In this document: positions 1-5,484 of the stretch, piece by piece | Layout of the letters: the number at the start of each line of letters is the position of its first letter | Numbering within the stretch: the stretch's first letter is position 1 | IMG/VR virus record: IMGVR_UViG_3300027710_000958 | Span: 1-33,613 of that record | Length of the DNA: 33,613 nucleotides | From: a virus | Direction: 5' to 3' (one strand) | Made by a program: the position numbers and the translations under genes | The notes under the pieces: generated by a model | The model's database searches: none | What the model was told of the DNA's origin: nothing | The model's input: the letters and a program-made list of their open reading frames with translations, nothing else

Positions 1-52
1 CCTGGATCACTTCCAGCGGGTTGAGCGTCTCTTTAATTGTAATACTATGCAT
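1..52 (-). CDS. Partial small phage protein, cut by left window edge
   Basis: An open frame starts with ATG at position 52 and runs off the window. It reads MHSITIKETLNPLEVIQ. The start overlaps the end of the upstream gene (stop at 45-47), the same stop/start coupling seen between other pairs in this arm. Function unknown. The call rests only on the coupling and the open frame, so it is tentative. Confidence 0.4.
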   Translation of the reverse strand, partial: MHSITIKETLNPLEVIQ

Positions 53-257
53 GGTCCAGCATCCTCATCAGTTCGTTGTTCAGGTAGTTCATCTCGTCCC
101 TGCCGACATAGAAGTCAGTAGTCGGATCATAGTAGGAGCCTTCCTTTGGATCGTAGTACAGAACACGACCGGAGAAGTTGAACGGACCTTCCAGGCCCTT
201 GCGTGGGCCGTACTTGTCGCGCATACGATCTACGGTGTCTAGTACTCGATATCCCAT
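45..257 (-). CDS. Small phage protein of unknown function (70 aa)
   Basis: A 70-aa soluble protein starting MGYRVLDTVDRM, rich in Tyr and Asp in its middle part (YYDPKEGSYYDP). The start is supported by an AAGGAGC ribosome site 7-8 bases upstream and by a consensus sigma70 promoter at 284-312. No recognised domain, no signal peptide and no membrane segment. The downstream partial gene overlaps its 3' end, so the two are probably co-translated. I do not recognise a function; its place in a run of small early-type genes suggests an accessory host-takeover gene. Confidence 0.75.
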   Translation of the reverse strand: MGYRVLDTVDRMRDKYGPRKGLEGPFNFSGRVLYYDPKEGSYYDPTTDFYVGRDEMNYLNNELMRMLDHA

Positions 258-283
258 GTTCTGCTCCTTGTTGCGATGTATGT

Positions 284-312
284 ATTATAACGCGGTTTTA
301 CCTTCTTGTCAA
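284..312 (-). promoter_or_regulatory. Sigma70 promoter (cassette type)
   Basis: Read on the minus strand: TTGACA (312-307), 17-base spacer, TATAAT (289-284), both perfect consensus. The spacer contains GGTAAAACCGCG, shared with several other promoters here. It drives the 70-aa gene at 45-257 and the partial gene after it. Confidence 0.88.
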
Positions 313-338
313 CCTCTTAGGTGTTGTATTTTCACAAC

Positions 339-380
339 AAAAGGCGAACCCCTCAACTGCTTCCCAGCGTGGAGGGGTTC
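339..380 (-). terminator. Rho-independent terminator of the 425-700 gene
   Basis: Perfect 9-bp inverted repeat GAACCCCTC (380-372) / GAGGGGTTC (354-346) with a 17-base loop, followed on the minus strand by GCCTTTTG. It lies between the stop of the gene at 425 and the next promoter. Confidence 0.65.
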
Positions 381-424
381 TAGGGGTTGCCTGGGACACT
401 ACCCCCAGGACTTCGGAGCAACTC

Positions 425-700
425 TTAGACTAGACCAAGAGACATCGCTTTGTAACCAGCGGCAATTAACTTGCGGCTTGGTTGACCAATTTCATACTCA
501 GTAACTTGAACACCGTTACCTGCTTTGCGCTGGTTGCCATAAACGGCAAAACCTGCTTGGCGAATGCGTGATACTTCAGCACTCATGTTCTTGATACCGA
601 AACGGCTAGATGCCTGGCTTGCAGAAACCTTCTCGCCACTCTTCAATGCTGTGAATAGCTTGTGTGTCTTTGTGCCTTGGTTGATATTGTATGTAGTCAT
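425..700 (-). CDS. Small winged-helix/HTH-like protein (91 aa)
   Basis: Starts MTTYNINQGTKTHKLFTALK at 700, chosen because AGGAAAAG lies just upstream; a longer frame to 742 would run into the promoter. The layout 'HKLFTALKSGEKVSASQASSRFGIKNMSAEVSRIR' type, described here in pieces, has a helix (TKTHKLFTALK), then ASQASSRFG, then MSAEVSRIRQAG and a wing-like YGNQRKAGNG. This matches small phage helix-turn-helix proteins (HTH_39-like winged helix). A role in DNA binding or transcription control is likely by family; the target is unknown. It is transcribed from the promoter at 742-770 and ends at the terminator near 340-380. Confidence 0.7.
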   Translation of the reverse strand: MTTYNINQGTKTHKLFTALKSGEKVSASQASSRFGIKNMSAEVSRIRQAGFAVYGNQRKAGNGVQVTEYEIGQPSRKLIAAGYKAMSLGLV

Positions 701-741
701 TTTCTTTTCCTTTGTTTTATACTGCTGTGCAGTTAATAACA

Positions 742-770
742 AGTATATAGAAATTGATCATACAGGTCAA
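742..770 (-). promoter_or_regulatory. Sigma70 promoter
   Basis: Minus strand TTGACC (770-765), 17 bases, TATACT (747-742). Serves the HTH-like gene at 425-700. It overlaps the last codons of the gene at 767-985. Confidence 0.75.
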
Positions 771-985
771 GCCGCAATCTTACCGAATTCTTTATCCACG
801 TAATGCCGAATCAACTTGCGTTGGATCAGCGTTACCAAATCTCCGTGTTCGTCCGATACAATGAATCGAACTGGGCAACGGCCCCATGTACCCGATACCT
901 GGAACTCTTTGAACCATTTGCGATGCTGTTTGTTGCCAGCATCAAATGCAGTCCAAGGTCTCCCAATGTAATCTAATCTACTCAT
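767..985 (-). CDS. Small phage protein of unknown function (72 aa)
   Basis: Begins MSRLDYIGRPWTAFD and ends KEFGKIAA. A basic, aromatic-rich soluble protein with no domain that I recognise. AAGGATC lies at the right distance before the ATG. Its 3' end overlaps the next promoter's -35 box, a compaction seen repeatedly in this arm. I see no good promoter in 986-1065, so it may be co-transcribed with the gene at 1066-1497. Function unknown. Confidence 0.75.
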   Translation of the reverse strand: MSRLDYIGRPWTAFDAGNKQHRKWFKEFQVSGTWGRCPVRFIVSDEHGDLVTLIQRKLIRHYVDKEFGKIAA

Positions 986-1065
986 ATGATCCTTGTATTA
1001 ATAACCCCGCTGTATTATCGAAGAGGACTTATTGACATTGCCTCTACGCACACTGCAGGGGTTGA

Positions 1066-1497
1066 TTAGAAAGGAGCGTCTTCCAGATCGGCCAACTGTG
1101 CGGCAACCTCAGCTTTGGTTACGGCACTCTTAGCAGGCTTGGCTGCTTTGGCGCGAGCAGCAATGGCGTCCAGTGACGGCTTGCTTTTAGTGGCCTTCTT
1201 AACAGGCGCCTTGGCTTTGGGCGCTGCCTTGGCCTTAGGTGCAGCTTCAGTCTCGTTGTGCTTTTCTTGATAAGCCTCAAGAGCTTCACGGACCAGCTTG
1301 TTGCCATTGTCGAAGTTGATGCTCAACAGGAATGCAACCGCTTCCAGCTTGCTCATAGGATGCTTGAGCTCAATCAGATCAATATCGGAACTGCCAGTCT
1401 TGGCCAGTACCTTGACACGCATCTGATCATTGGCAAAGCGGGCTTTGAATGAACCTTCGCGTTTAGAAACACCTGCAAATTTAAAAGTCTTAGACAT
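1066..1497 (-). CDS. Phage protein with basic Ala/Lys/Pro linker and SSB-like acidic tip (143 aa)
   Basis: Two parts are visible. Residues 1-80 form a compact, folded-looking domain (starts MSKTFKFAGVSKREGSFKAR). Residues 83-130 are a low-complexity linker of Ala, Lys and Pro (AAPKAKAAPKAKAPVKKATK), like histone H1 tails. The protein ends LADLEDAPF, an acidic tail closing in Pro-Phe, which resembles the DxPF tip of single-stranded DNA-binding proteins that recruits partner proteins. By memory the N-domain occurs in other phages as a hypothetical protein. A nucleic-acid-associated role is an inference from the linker and tail, not a family assignment. The promoter is at 1554-1582 and the ribosome site is AAGGAGTTATC just before the ATG. 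Confidence 0.8.
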   Translation of the reverse strand: MSKTFKFAGVSKREGSFKARFANDQMRVKVLAKTGSSDIDLIELKHPMSKLEAVAFLLSINFDNGNKLVREALEAYQEKHNETEAAPKAKAAPKAKAPVKKATKSKPSLDAIAARAKAAKPAKSAVTKAEVAAQLADLEDAPF

Positions 1498-1553
1498 GAT
1501 AACTCCTTTGTGTATGTGTGTATGTCTTCTGCGAACCGTTTCGCATTAATTAA

Positions 1554-1582
1554 ATTATAACACCTTTGGACGGAGATGTCAA
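1554..1582 (-). promoter_or_regulatory. Sigma70 promoter
   Basis: Minus strand TTGACA (1582-1577), 17 bases, TATAAT (1559-1554), both perfect. The leader to the gene at 1066-1497 is unusually long (about 50 bases) and holds a short inverted repeat, TGCGAAACGGTTCGCA. Confidence 0.88.
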
Positions 1583-1594
1583 CCGTTTTTTTGG

Positions 1595-1777
1595 TTATGC
1601 GCCGTAGTAGGGACTATAGATCTCCTCCTCTTGTGGCGCATCTGCCACACCCATTTCTTCCAAACAACCCAACACCAATTCAATTGGGCACTCCAGAGTC
1701 AACGCAATCACTTTGGCACTCATGCCGTCAATGTACAGTTGCTCAATGTCATATGCTAGTTCAGCGACTTTACTCAT
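1595..1777 (-). CDS. Small HTH-like phage protein (60 aa)
   Basis: Begins MSKVAELAYDIEQLYIDGMS and continues AKVIALTLECPIELVLGCLE. The pattern (helix, DGMSAKVIA turn, second helix) resembles the helix-turn-helix of small phage and resolvase-type proteins. It ends in an acidic, tyrosine-rich tail. Start and upstream stop overlap as TAATG, so it is translationally coupled to the gene at 1777-2199. Function unknown beyond possible DNA binding. Confidence 0.75.
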   Translation of the reverse strand: MSKVAELAYDIEQLYIDGMSAKVIALTLECPIELVLGCLEEMGVADAPQEEEIYSPYYGA

Positions 1778-2199
1778 TATGCTCTCTCCTCTTGTGCAAT
1801 TCGATCTTGCTCGTTAATAAAAGCCATCTCCAACGGAATCCAGTTGCCTTGTGTGTCCCAGTAACGCACATACCACTGAGCTTTACCTTCCCAGTTCTTG
1901 CTGAGGATATAGTCGTATTCCTCGCCGTAGTTGTTTGCGTAATAGTCCTGGATGTCTTTGTATTTGTCGATTCGGCACTCCTCACCGCGCTGTGTGTATG
2001 CAGTAGCGGCAGTACCTTCTACAGTTGCTTCCAAGCTAGAGAAGCCGCCCAAGTCAATCAAGTCACGCAGTTTGAACGGATCGGAGTAGTGCTTGAGCAG
2101 GATCTGTCCGTTGTGCTCAAGGTAACCGTCCCAGTGGCAGTAGACTGCCTGTACTGTACCGTCTGCAAACTCAAGTGCGATAGTGCTTCGTGTTCCCAT
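1777..2199 (-). CDS. Conserved phage protein with MGTRS N-terminus (140 aa)
   Basis: Begins MGTRSTIALEFADGTVQAVY followed by CHWDGYLEHNGQILL. This N-terminal signature (MGTRS, DGTV.AVYCHWDGY) is typical of a widespread phage and plasmid protein family of unknown function. Acidic and rich in Tyr and Trp (YYANNYGEEYDY; WYVRYWDTQGNW). A GGAGC site precedes the ATG and the promoter is at 2231-2259. It is the first gene of a two-gene unit with the 60-aa gene. Confidence 0.85.
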   Translation of the reverse strand: MGTRSTIALEFADGTVQAVYCHWDGYLEHNGQILLKHYSDPFKLRDLIDLGGFSSLEATVEGTAATAYTQRGEECRIDKYKDIQDYYANNYGEEYDYILSKNWEGKAQWYVRYWDTQGNWIPLEMAFINEQDRIAQEERA

Positions 2200-2230
2200 T
2201 GTGTGCTCCAGTGTGTTTGTGTAAGTGTTA

Positions 2231-2259
2231 ATTATAGCAAGGTTTTACCAACTTGTCAA
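2231..2259 (-). promoter_or_regulatory. Sigma70 promoter (cassette type)
   Basis: Minus strand TTGACA (2259-2254), 17 bases, TATAAT (2236-2231). The spacer holds GGTAAAACC and is nearly identical to that at 5223-5251 and 7202-7230. Confidence 0.88.
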
Positions 2260-2262
2260 CCA

Positions 2263-2523
2263 TTATTTGTAGTAGGCAATGTACATTCTTTTGCCTACAA
2301 TAGCGTAGACGTGCCCGCCTTCGTCAATTGGGTTTTCGGCACTTAGGATCTTGCCTACAACCTTGCGAACAGTAACGTCATTGGCGTCTTCTACAACATA
2401 GCCGCGGTCCTTGTCTGCGAACTCTTTGTGTGCAGACGCTGTGGCATATTTGCCGCTACATCCACAGCAACAACGATTTGGCTTGCCGTTGTAGACTTTG
2501 TATACATTGCTGAGATCTAACAT
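2263..2523 (-). CDS. Small phage protein with CCCGC cluster (86 aa)
   Basis: Begins MLDLSNVYKVYNGKPNRCCC and then GCSGKYATASAHKE. Cysteines at 18, 19, 20 and 22 (RCCCGC) sit next to a basic stretch and could bind metal. The rest is alpha/beta with an acidic 'VEDANDV' segment. By memory, similar CCCGC-containing small proteins occur in other T4-like phages as hypotheticals. The AAGGAGCAAC site and the promoter at 2550-2578 support the start. Function unknown. Confidence 0.8.
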   Translation of the reverse strand: MLDLSNVYKVYNGKPNRCCCGCSGKYATASAHKEFADKDRGYVVEDANDVTVRKVVGKILSAENPIDEGGHVYAIVGKRMYIAYYK

Positions 2524-2549
2524 TGTTGCTCCTTAGTGTCTATGTGTGT

Positions 2550-2578
2550 ATTATAACACCGTTTTGCTCAGTAGTCAA
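2550..2578 (-). promoter_or_regulatory. Sigma70 promoter
   Basis: Minus strand TTGACT (2578-2573), 17 bases, TATAAT (2555-2550). It overlaps the last codon and stop of the gene at 2568-2804. Confidence 0.82.
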
Positions 2579-2804
2579 CCAAAACCTTGTCCGCTGTAGG
2601 GTCATACTTGACAAAGACTTTGCACTCTTGCTCCTCATTGTTCTCAATGTAGGTGGCAGTGTAGCAGAACAGGTTGGCATTGGTCATGCCCAGGAACTTG
2701 GCTCGAGTGAACTTGTCCTTCTTATAGCCTGCCTGTTGGATGCCCATTGTAAGCATAGCCGCAGGCATATTGACTAGGAGTGCGAGCTTGTCTGCTTTAA
2801 TCAT
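2568..2804 (-). CDS. Small phage protein of unknown function (78 aa)
   Basis: Begins MIKADKLALLVNMPAAMLTM. Soluble, mixed alpha/beta, with no domain I recognise. The start overlaps the stop of the 59-aa gene upstream (ATGA), so it is the second gene of a coupled pair read from the promoter at 3006-3034. Its stop lies inside the next promoter's spacer. Confidence 0.75.
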   Translation of the reverse strand: MIKADKLALLVNMPAAMLTMGIQQAGYKKDKFTRAKFLGMTNANLFCYTATYIENNEEQECKVFVKYDPTADKVLVDY

Positions 2805-2980
2805 TCCGCCTCCAACTCCATAACGTCACAGCGCAAGTCCTCTACAATGTCCTCTATCCTGTTGTGCGTTTCCTCACACACGTCACAGGCACCTAGCGCC
2901 TGCTGTATAAGCGCATCTGCGTCCTGTAGCAGTTCCATCGCATCGCGCAACAACTGCGCCTTGTCTTTGTCTGTAAGCAT
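2801..2980 (-). CDS. Small acidic helical phage protein (59 aa)
   Basis: A short gene reading MLTDKDKAQLLRDAMELLQD, then ADALIQQALGACDVCEE, ending ELEAE. Almost wholly alpha-helical with heptad-like Leu/Ile spacing, and a CDVC pair in the middle. The ATG follows AAGGAGCTGAT and a consensus promoter (3006-3034), and the stop overlaps the next start (ATGA). The spacing and coupling make it a real gene. Function unknown. Confidence 0.75.
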   Translation of the reverse strand: MLTDKDKAQLLRDAMELLQDADALIQQALGACDVCEETHNRIEDIVEDLRCDVMELEAE

Positions 2981-3005
2981 ATCAGCTCCTTGTTAGTGTA
3001 AGTGT

Positions 3006-3034
3006 ATTATAACGCGAAAAGGCACTGCTGTCAA
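3006..3034 (-). promoter_or_regulatory. Sigma70 promoter with -35 in a terminator loop
   Basis: Minus strand TTGACA (3034-3029), 17 bases, TATAAT (3011-3006). The -35 hexamer is exactly the loop of the hairpin at 3021-3042. Drives the 59-aa and 78-aa genes. Confidence 0.88.
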
Positions 3035-3042
3035 GCAATGCC
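3021..3042 (-). terminator. Terminator whose loop is the next promoter's -35 box
   Basis: Minus strand GGCATTGC (3042-3035), loop TTGACA, GCAGTGCC (3028-3021), then TTTTCG. Eight pairs including one G-U. Ends transcription from the gene at 3051-3395 while carrying the -35 of the next unit. Confidence 0.65.
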
Positions 3043-3050
3043 CTTCCACT

Positions 3051-3395
3051 TTACTCGAGTACTAGCTCGCCAAACTTTGCTTCCCATGCTTGCAAGAAGT
3101 CTGCTTCTACGTCTAAGCTGACGTAGTTGTCCCCCTGCATACCTTGCTCGCTGTACTCTACAGCACACAAGCCTTGCGCTACTAAGAAAGCATTTAGCTC
3201 CTGCTTAAACTGTTTGTCTGTGTATATAAGTCCGTCTGTGTTAACGTCCCAGTCCTGTGTGTTAAAATACACGCACAGTTCTCCAAAATCTTTTTCATCG
3301 CTAACATAGCCCAAACGCATGTCTACAATGCGTACTGCCTTAACAGCGCGGCTCCAATAGCCCCGACCGTTTGTGTTTAGTGTAACTACTTGCAT
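3051..3395 (-). CDS. Conserved small phage protein (114 aa)
   Basis: Begins MQVVTLNTNGRGYWSRAVKA and contains RIVDMRLGYVSDEKDFGEL. Mixed alpha/beta, acidic at the C-terminus (ends KFGELVLE). By memory the segment after the start is shared with other phage hypotheticals. GGAGCAGAC precedes the ATG. It is the second gene after the 48-aa gene at 3408-3554, from the promoter at 3582-3610. Function unknown. Confidence 0.82.
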   Translation of the reverse strand: MQVVTLNTNGRGYWSRAVKAVRIVDMRLGYVSDEKDFGELCVYFNTQDWDVNTDGLIYTDKQFKQELNAFLVAQGLCAVEYSEQGMQGDNYVSLDVEADFLQAWEAKFGELVLE

Positions 3396-3407
3396 GTCTG
3401 CTCCTGT

Positions 3408-3554
3408 TTAATATACAACGTCGTCTAGTTCCATTGCAAGTGCATTAAATGCATTTTGCAAACGCTCGTGCTCGTCGAGCCCTATTAGCTCTAGCACTTC
3501 TTGCAATTGTAGCATAAGACTGTCGATTTTTTGTTTAGCTTGTATGCTTGTCAT
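3408..3554 (-). CDS. Small helical phage protein (48 aa)
   Basis: Reads MTSIQAKQKIDSLMLQLQEV and ends MELDDVVY. Predicted helical with coiled-coil-like hydrophobic spacing in the first 25 residues. The ATG follows AAGGAGCAACT and the promoter at 3582-3610, which makes it the first gene of its unit. Function unknown. Confidence 0.7.
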   Translation of the reverse strand: MTSIQAKQKIDSLMLQLQEVLELIGLDEHERLQNAFNALAMELDDVVY

Positions 3555-3581
3555 AGTTGCTCCTTTTTAGTGTATGTGTGT

Positions 3582-3610
3582 ATTATAGCGCAAAACAGCG
3601 CATAGGGCAA
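3582..3610 (-). promoter_or_regulatory. Sigma70 promoter overlapping a terminator
   Basis: Minus strand TTGCCC (3610-3605), 17 bases, TATAAT (3587-3582). The -35 shares bases with the arm of the 12-bp hairpin at 3596-3629, which may explain why it departs from TTGACA. Confidence 0.75.
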
Positions 3611-3629
3611 CCTATAACCCTATGCGCTG
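3596..3629 (-). terminator. Strong terminator merged with next promoter
   Basis: Perfect 12-bp inverted repeat: CAGCGCATAGGG (3629-3618), loop TTATAGGTTG, CCCTATGCGCTG (3607-3596), then TTTTGCG. A second, alternative stem, TAACCCTA (3637 side pairs with 3615 side), includes the stop codon of the gene at 3635. It ends that gene and overlaps the -35 of the promoter at 3582-3610. Confidence 0.75.
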
Positions 3630-3634
3630 TAGGG

Positions 3635-3904
3635 TTATACTAACAAGATGTTGTCTGTACGCAACACTTTTTTAGCTAATGCAATAGTATTAGCAATTGA
3701 CACGGAACGCTGTTCTGCTGTTTGCGTGTCTAAAGTTGCAACGTCTCCGCTTTTAAAAACAGCGTTTGTAATGTTAACTATAATATTACCATCTTTGTCT
3801 CTTTTAGTACTGTCAAAAGTAGCTAAGACGCGAACAGTTTGTAGCTTTTTGTTTACTTGAATTTTAATGTACGCGATGTTTGCGTTTTTAATAGTGCTTT
3901 GCAT
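3635..3904 (-). CDS. Small phage protein of unknown function (89 aa)
   Basis: Begins MQSTIKNANIAYIKIQVNKK, then LQTVRVLATFDSTKRDKDGN. Beta-rich in the first half, helical after TAEQRSVSIANTIALAKKV. The start is set by CGGAGCTCAT before the ATG. The ribosome site lies in one arm of a 13-bp inverted repeat (3909-3953), so translation may depend on which promoter made the transcript. The stop codon TAA forms part of the downstream hairpin. Function unknown. Confidence 0.78.
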   Translation of the reverse strand: MQSTIKNANIAYIKIQVNKKLQTVRVLATFDSTKRDKDGNIIVNITNAVFKSGDVATLDTQTAEQRSVSIANTIALAKKVLRTDNILLV

Positions 3905-3908
3905 ATGA

Positions 3909-3953
3909 GCTCCGTTTTGTTTAGTGTAAGTGTATTATACAACAAAACGGAGC
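3909..3953 (-). repeat. 13-bp inverted repeat spanning promoter -10 and ribosome site
   Basis: GCTCCGTTTTGTT at 3909-3921 is the exact reverse complement of AACAAAACGGAGC at 3941-3953. One arm carries the ribosome site of the gene at 3635-3904; the other lies between that gene's -35 and -10. Only read-through RNA from upstream contains both arms and could hide the ribosome site. Confidence 0.85.
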
Positions 3954-3962
3954 CGCAGTCAA
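3934..3962 (-). promoter_or_regulatory. Sigma70 promoter
   Basis: Minus strand TTGACT (3962-3957), 17 bases, TATAAT (3939-3934). Drives the 89-aa gene. Confidence 0.84.
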
Positions 3963-3965
3963 CCA

Positions 3966-3985
3966 CCCTACAGCGAGTAGGGTTA
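3966..3985 (-). repeat. Stem-loop at gene end (cassette hairpin)
   Basis: GTAGGG / CCCTAC pair with loop AGCGA, directly adjoining the TAA stop (TAACCCTA pattern) of the gene at 3983. The same TAACCCTA-type hairpin occurs at 3614-3637 and, in altered form, near 6420 and 6758-6780. Confidence 0.6.
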
Positions 3986-4570
3986 TTCGTTAGTAGCACT
4001 CAGTCCGTCATCTAAATCAATCTCTTGATTCTCAGCTTCGTACTCTGCCATTGAATCGCTGATGCAGAACATATCGTCTAGCTCTGCAGGAAAGGACTCT
4101 GCTACTTCGTCGGATGACATATCGCCATACTCGTAGTAGTCATCGTTGAAGCCGTCTTCGTTGCCTTCCCAGATGCCAGCAAAGCACATACCGGGTTCGT
4201 AGTAGTAGAGCTTGACTTCGAACCCCATCTCCGCCAATCGCTCCATTGCTGTAGTAGGGGGAGACCAAGCACTGTCAAATCCAGCAATCATCTTGCCTTC
4301 TGCTGTGATAGTAGGAGCACCGTAGTCGTTACCGCCTACATCCCACTTGGTACCCCAGTTTGCTACACAGAAGTCATACCAGGAACTGTATCCATACTTG
4401 GCCACCAATGCTTCATTGGTCATGCCGTTGGCAACAGAATCGCTCAGTTCTTTGGGCACAGGAATGAACTCGTGTAGGAACTCACCTCGGATCATAGCAG
4501 CCTTGGCACGCTCGATCATTGCAGGATCTTTGTGCTGGAGCTCCAGCGTATTGTTACACCAATTAGGCAT
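3983..4570 (-). CDS. YubB/DUF1281-like ferredoxin-fold phage protein (195 aa)
   Basis: Begins MPNWCNNTLELQHKDPAMIE. The MPNWC start followed by a beta strand, a FIPVPKEL segment, a WYDFCVANWGTKWD segment and FDSAWSPP belongs to the API92/YubB-type family (DUF1281), common on plasmids and phages and of unknown biochemical role. The start at 4570 has GAGGAG upstream and is preferred to a longer frame to 4597. The C-terminal 50 residues are strongly acidic. It overlaps the end of the 49-aa gene upstream by 8 bases, in a three-gene unit from the promoter at 5006-5034. Confidence 0.85.
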   Translation of the reverse strand: MPNWCNNTLELQHKDPAMIERAKAAMIRGEFLHEFIPVPKELSDSVANGMTNEALVAKYGYSSWYDFCVANWGTKWDVGGNDYGAPTITAEGKMIAGFDSAWSPPTTAMERLAEMGFEVKLYYYEPGMCFAGIWEGNEDGFNDDYYEYGDMSSDEVAESFPAELDDMFCISDSMAEYEAENQEIDLDDGLSATNE

Positions 4571-4712
4571 TCTGTTTCTCCTCAGGAAGATATGCAATCA
4601 ACTTGCCGCGGGGCACTTCCCACAGCAGTTCTTCAATGGCAGTGAAGTCTTGGTTCTTCACATCCTCTTTGATCTGTTCGATCAGTGCGTCAATCAGCTG
4701 TTCGTCGTTCAT
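4563..4712 (-). CDS. Small conserved phage protein (49 aa)
   Basis: Reads MNDEQLIDALIEQIKEDVKN, then QDFTAIEELLWEVP, ending LPEEKQNA. By memory the DFTA.EELL..VP....AYLPEE signature recurs in short proteins of T4-like phages. The start lies just after the stop of the 88-aa gene (TAAATG) and the end overlaps the next start. All helical, acidic. Function unknown. Confidence 0.8.
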   Translation of the reverse strand: MNDEQLIDALIEQIKEDVKNQDFTAIEELLWEVPRGKLIAYLPEEKQNA

Positions 4713-4979
4713 TTAGATCTCCGCATCGTATTCATAAAAAGACACTTTAGGGTCAAGTTGCTTCAACTGCTTTGCGGCAGTCATCAACTCCTTGTAGCGA
4801 CGATTGACTTCTGCACGGGGCAGTTCGCCATCACAAGTCAAGTTCTCTGGGCTCAGTGCGGCATCGATCATGTCCGCTACACGCTGTCGACCCTTGGCAG
4901 TTTGGATCTCATACTGCTCGCCTTTGAAGAAACTGTTCCAGTGATTCTTCTGCTCAATGAACTTCTGTAGTGCTTTCAT
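4713..4979 (-). CDS. Small phage protein of unknown function (88 aa)
   Basis: Begins MKALQKFIEQKNHWNSFFKG and ends DPKVSFYEYDAEI. Basic helical N-terminus, a QTAKGRQRVADMIDAAL helix and an ELPRAEVNRRYKEL helix. First gene of the unit read from 5006-5034; AAGGAGCAAAG precedes the ATG. No recognised domain. Confidence 0.8.
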   Translation of the reverse strand: MKALQKFIEQKNHWNSFFKGEQYEIQTAKGRQRVADMIDAALSPENLTCDGELPRAEVNRRYKELMTAAKQLKQLDPKVSFYEYDAEI

Positions 4980-5005
4980 CTTTGCTCCTTTGTTGCTAAG
5001 TGTGT

Positions 5006-5034
5006 ATTATAGCAAGAAAACAGGGGATTGTCAA
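5006..5034 (-). promoter_or_regulatory. Sigma70 promoter
   Basis: Minus strand TTGACA (5034-5029), 17 bases, TATAAT (5011-5006). Drives the genes at 4713-4979, 4563-4712 and 3983-4570. Confidence 0.88.
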
Positions 5035-5039
5035 CTACC

Positions 5040-5215
5040 CGCCGGTCCGTCTCCGGTGTTCAGTGTGACAAACATTACGCCCTAGTACCCCGTCAGCAAA
5101 CTCGTGTAAACTTTCGTTTACAACTGCCTTCATGCCCCACAGCAACCTGTCCCCGTCGGAACTCTTCGCTTGCTGTGGGCCCTAACGGACTAGGTAACCC
5201 TGTTTATTTCTTACT
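5040..5215 (-). ncRNA. Candidate structured RNA with its own promoter
   Basis: A perfect promoter (5223-5251) fires into about 180 bases with no gene of convincing size: the only frame is a 32-aa ATG frame lacking a clear ribosome site. Stems visible on the minus strand: CCCACAGCAA (5179-5170) with TTGCTGTGGG (5145-5136), 10 bp perfect; TGTAAAC-GAAA-GTTTACA near 5107-5124, a 7-bp stem with a GNRA tetraloop; and CCG-GAGA-CGG near 5043-5055. I cannot place it in a known RNA family. The alternative is a very short peptide gene with a structured leader. Confidence 0.4.
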
Positions 5216-5222
5216 ATGCCTT

Positions 5223-5251
5223 ATTATAGCAAGGTTTTACCAACTTGTCAA
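5223..5251 (-). promoter_or_regulatory. Sigma70 promoter with no clear protein gene downstream
   Basis: Minus strand TTGACA (5251-5246), 17 bases with GGTAAAACC, TATAAT (5228-5223). Unlike its sister promoters it is not followed by an AAGGAGC-ATG, which supports a non-coding transcript. Confidence 0.85.
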
Positions 5252-5484
5252 CCTAGTGCTTTGTATAACCCTATAAGCGTAATGGTTACTCCCACAACGT
5301 TAACAATAGTCTGTTGTTTATTTGCAACACGCAACGACCACACCAAAAACAGTGCTCCGCCCATGCATCCGGCAATTAATTGCAGAGTATGCTGTTCTTT
5401 GAAAAACGACATCGCAGTATACATAACCATGAAGCAGACAGTCCCTGCCCACTGTAGTACTTCATTTGTATTAATATTAAACAC
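5248..5484 (-). CDS. Small membrane protein, three predicted helices (78 aa)
   Basis: Reads VFNINTNEVLQWAGTVCFMV onward. Three hydrophobic segments are visible: about residues 9-27 (VLQWAGTVCFMVMYTAMSF), 34-51 (LQLIAGCMGGALFLVWSL) and 58-77 (IVNVVGVTITLIGLYKAL). The frame is open to a TTG at 5505, but GTG at 5484 has AAGGGA at good distance and a smaller overlap with the upstream gene, so I prefer it. Inner-membrane location inferred. It could be a small transporter-like or holin-like protein; nothing specific is seen. Last gene of a three-gene unit. Confidence 0.72.
   Translation of the reverse strand: MFNINTNEVLQWAGTVCFMVMYTAMSFFKEQHTLQLIAGCMGGALFLVWSLRVANKQQTIVNVVGVTITLIGLYKALG

Noticed and set aside
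1000-1065. Sigma70 promoter upstream of the 767-985 gene
   Set aside because: A GATAAT-like -10 exists but the position 17 bases upstream shows no acceptable -35.
1576-2346. 256-codon plus-strand frame
   Set aside because: Antisense to two coupled genes with recognisable phage protein sequence; its product is Val/Cys/Leu-rich shadow sequence.
4347-4970. 207-codon plus-strand frame opposite the DUF1281-like gene
   Set aside because: Antisense to three well-supported genes with ribosome sites and a promoter.
5052-5135. 32-aa protein gene (MKAVVNESLHEF...)
   Set aside because: No convincing ribosome site and its frame crosses strong RNA stems; kept as a candidate RNA instead, though a short peptide cannot be excluded.
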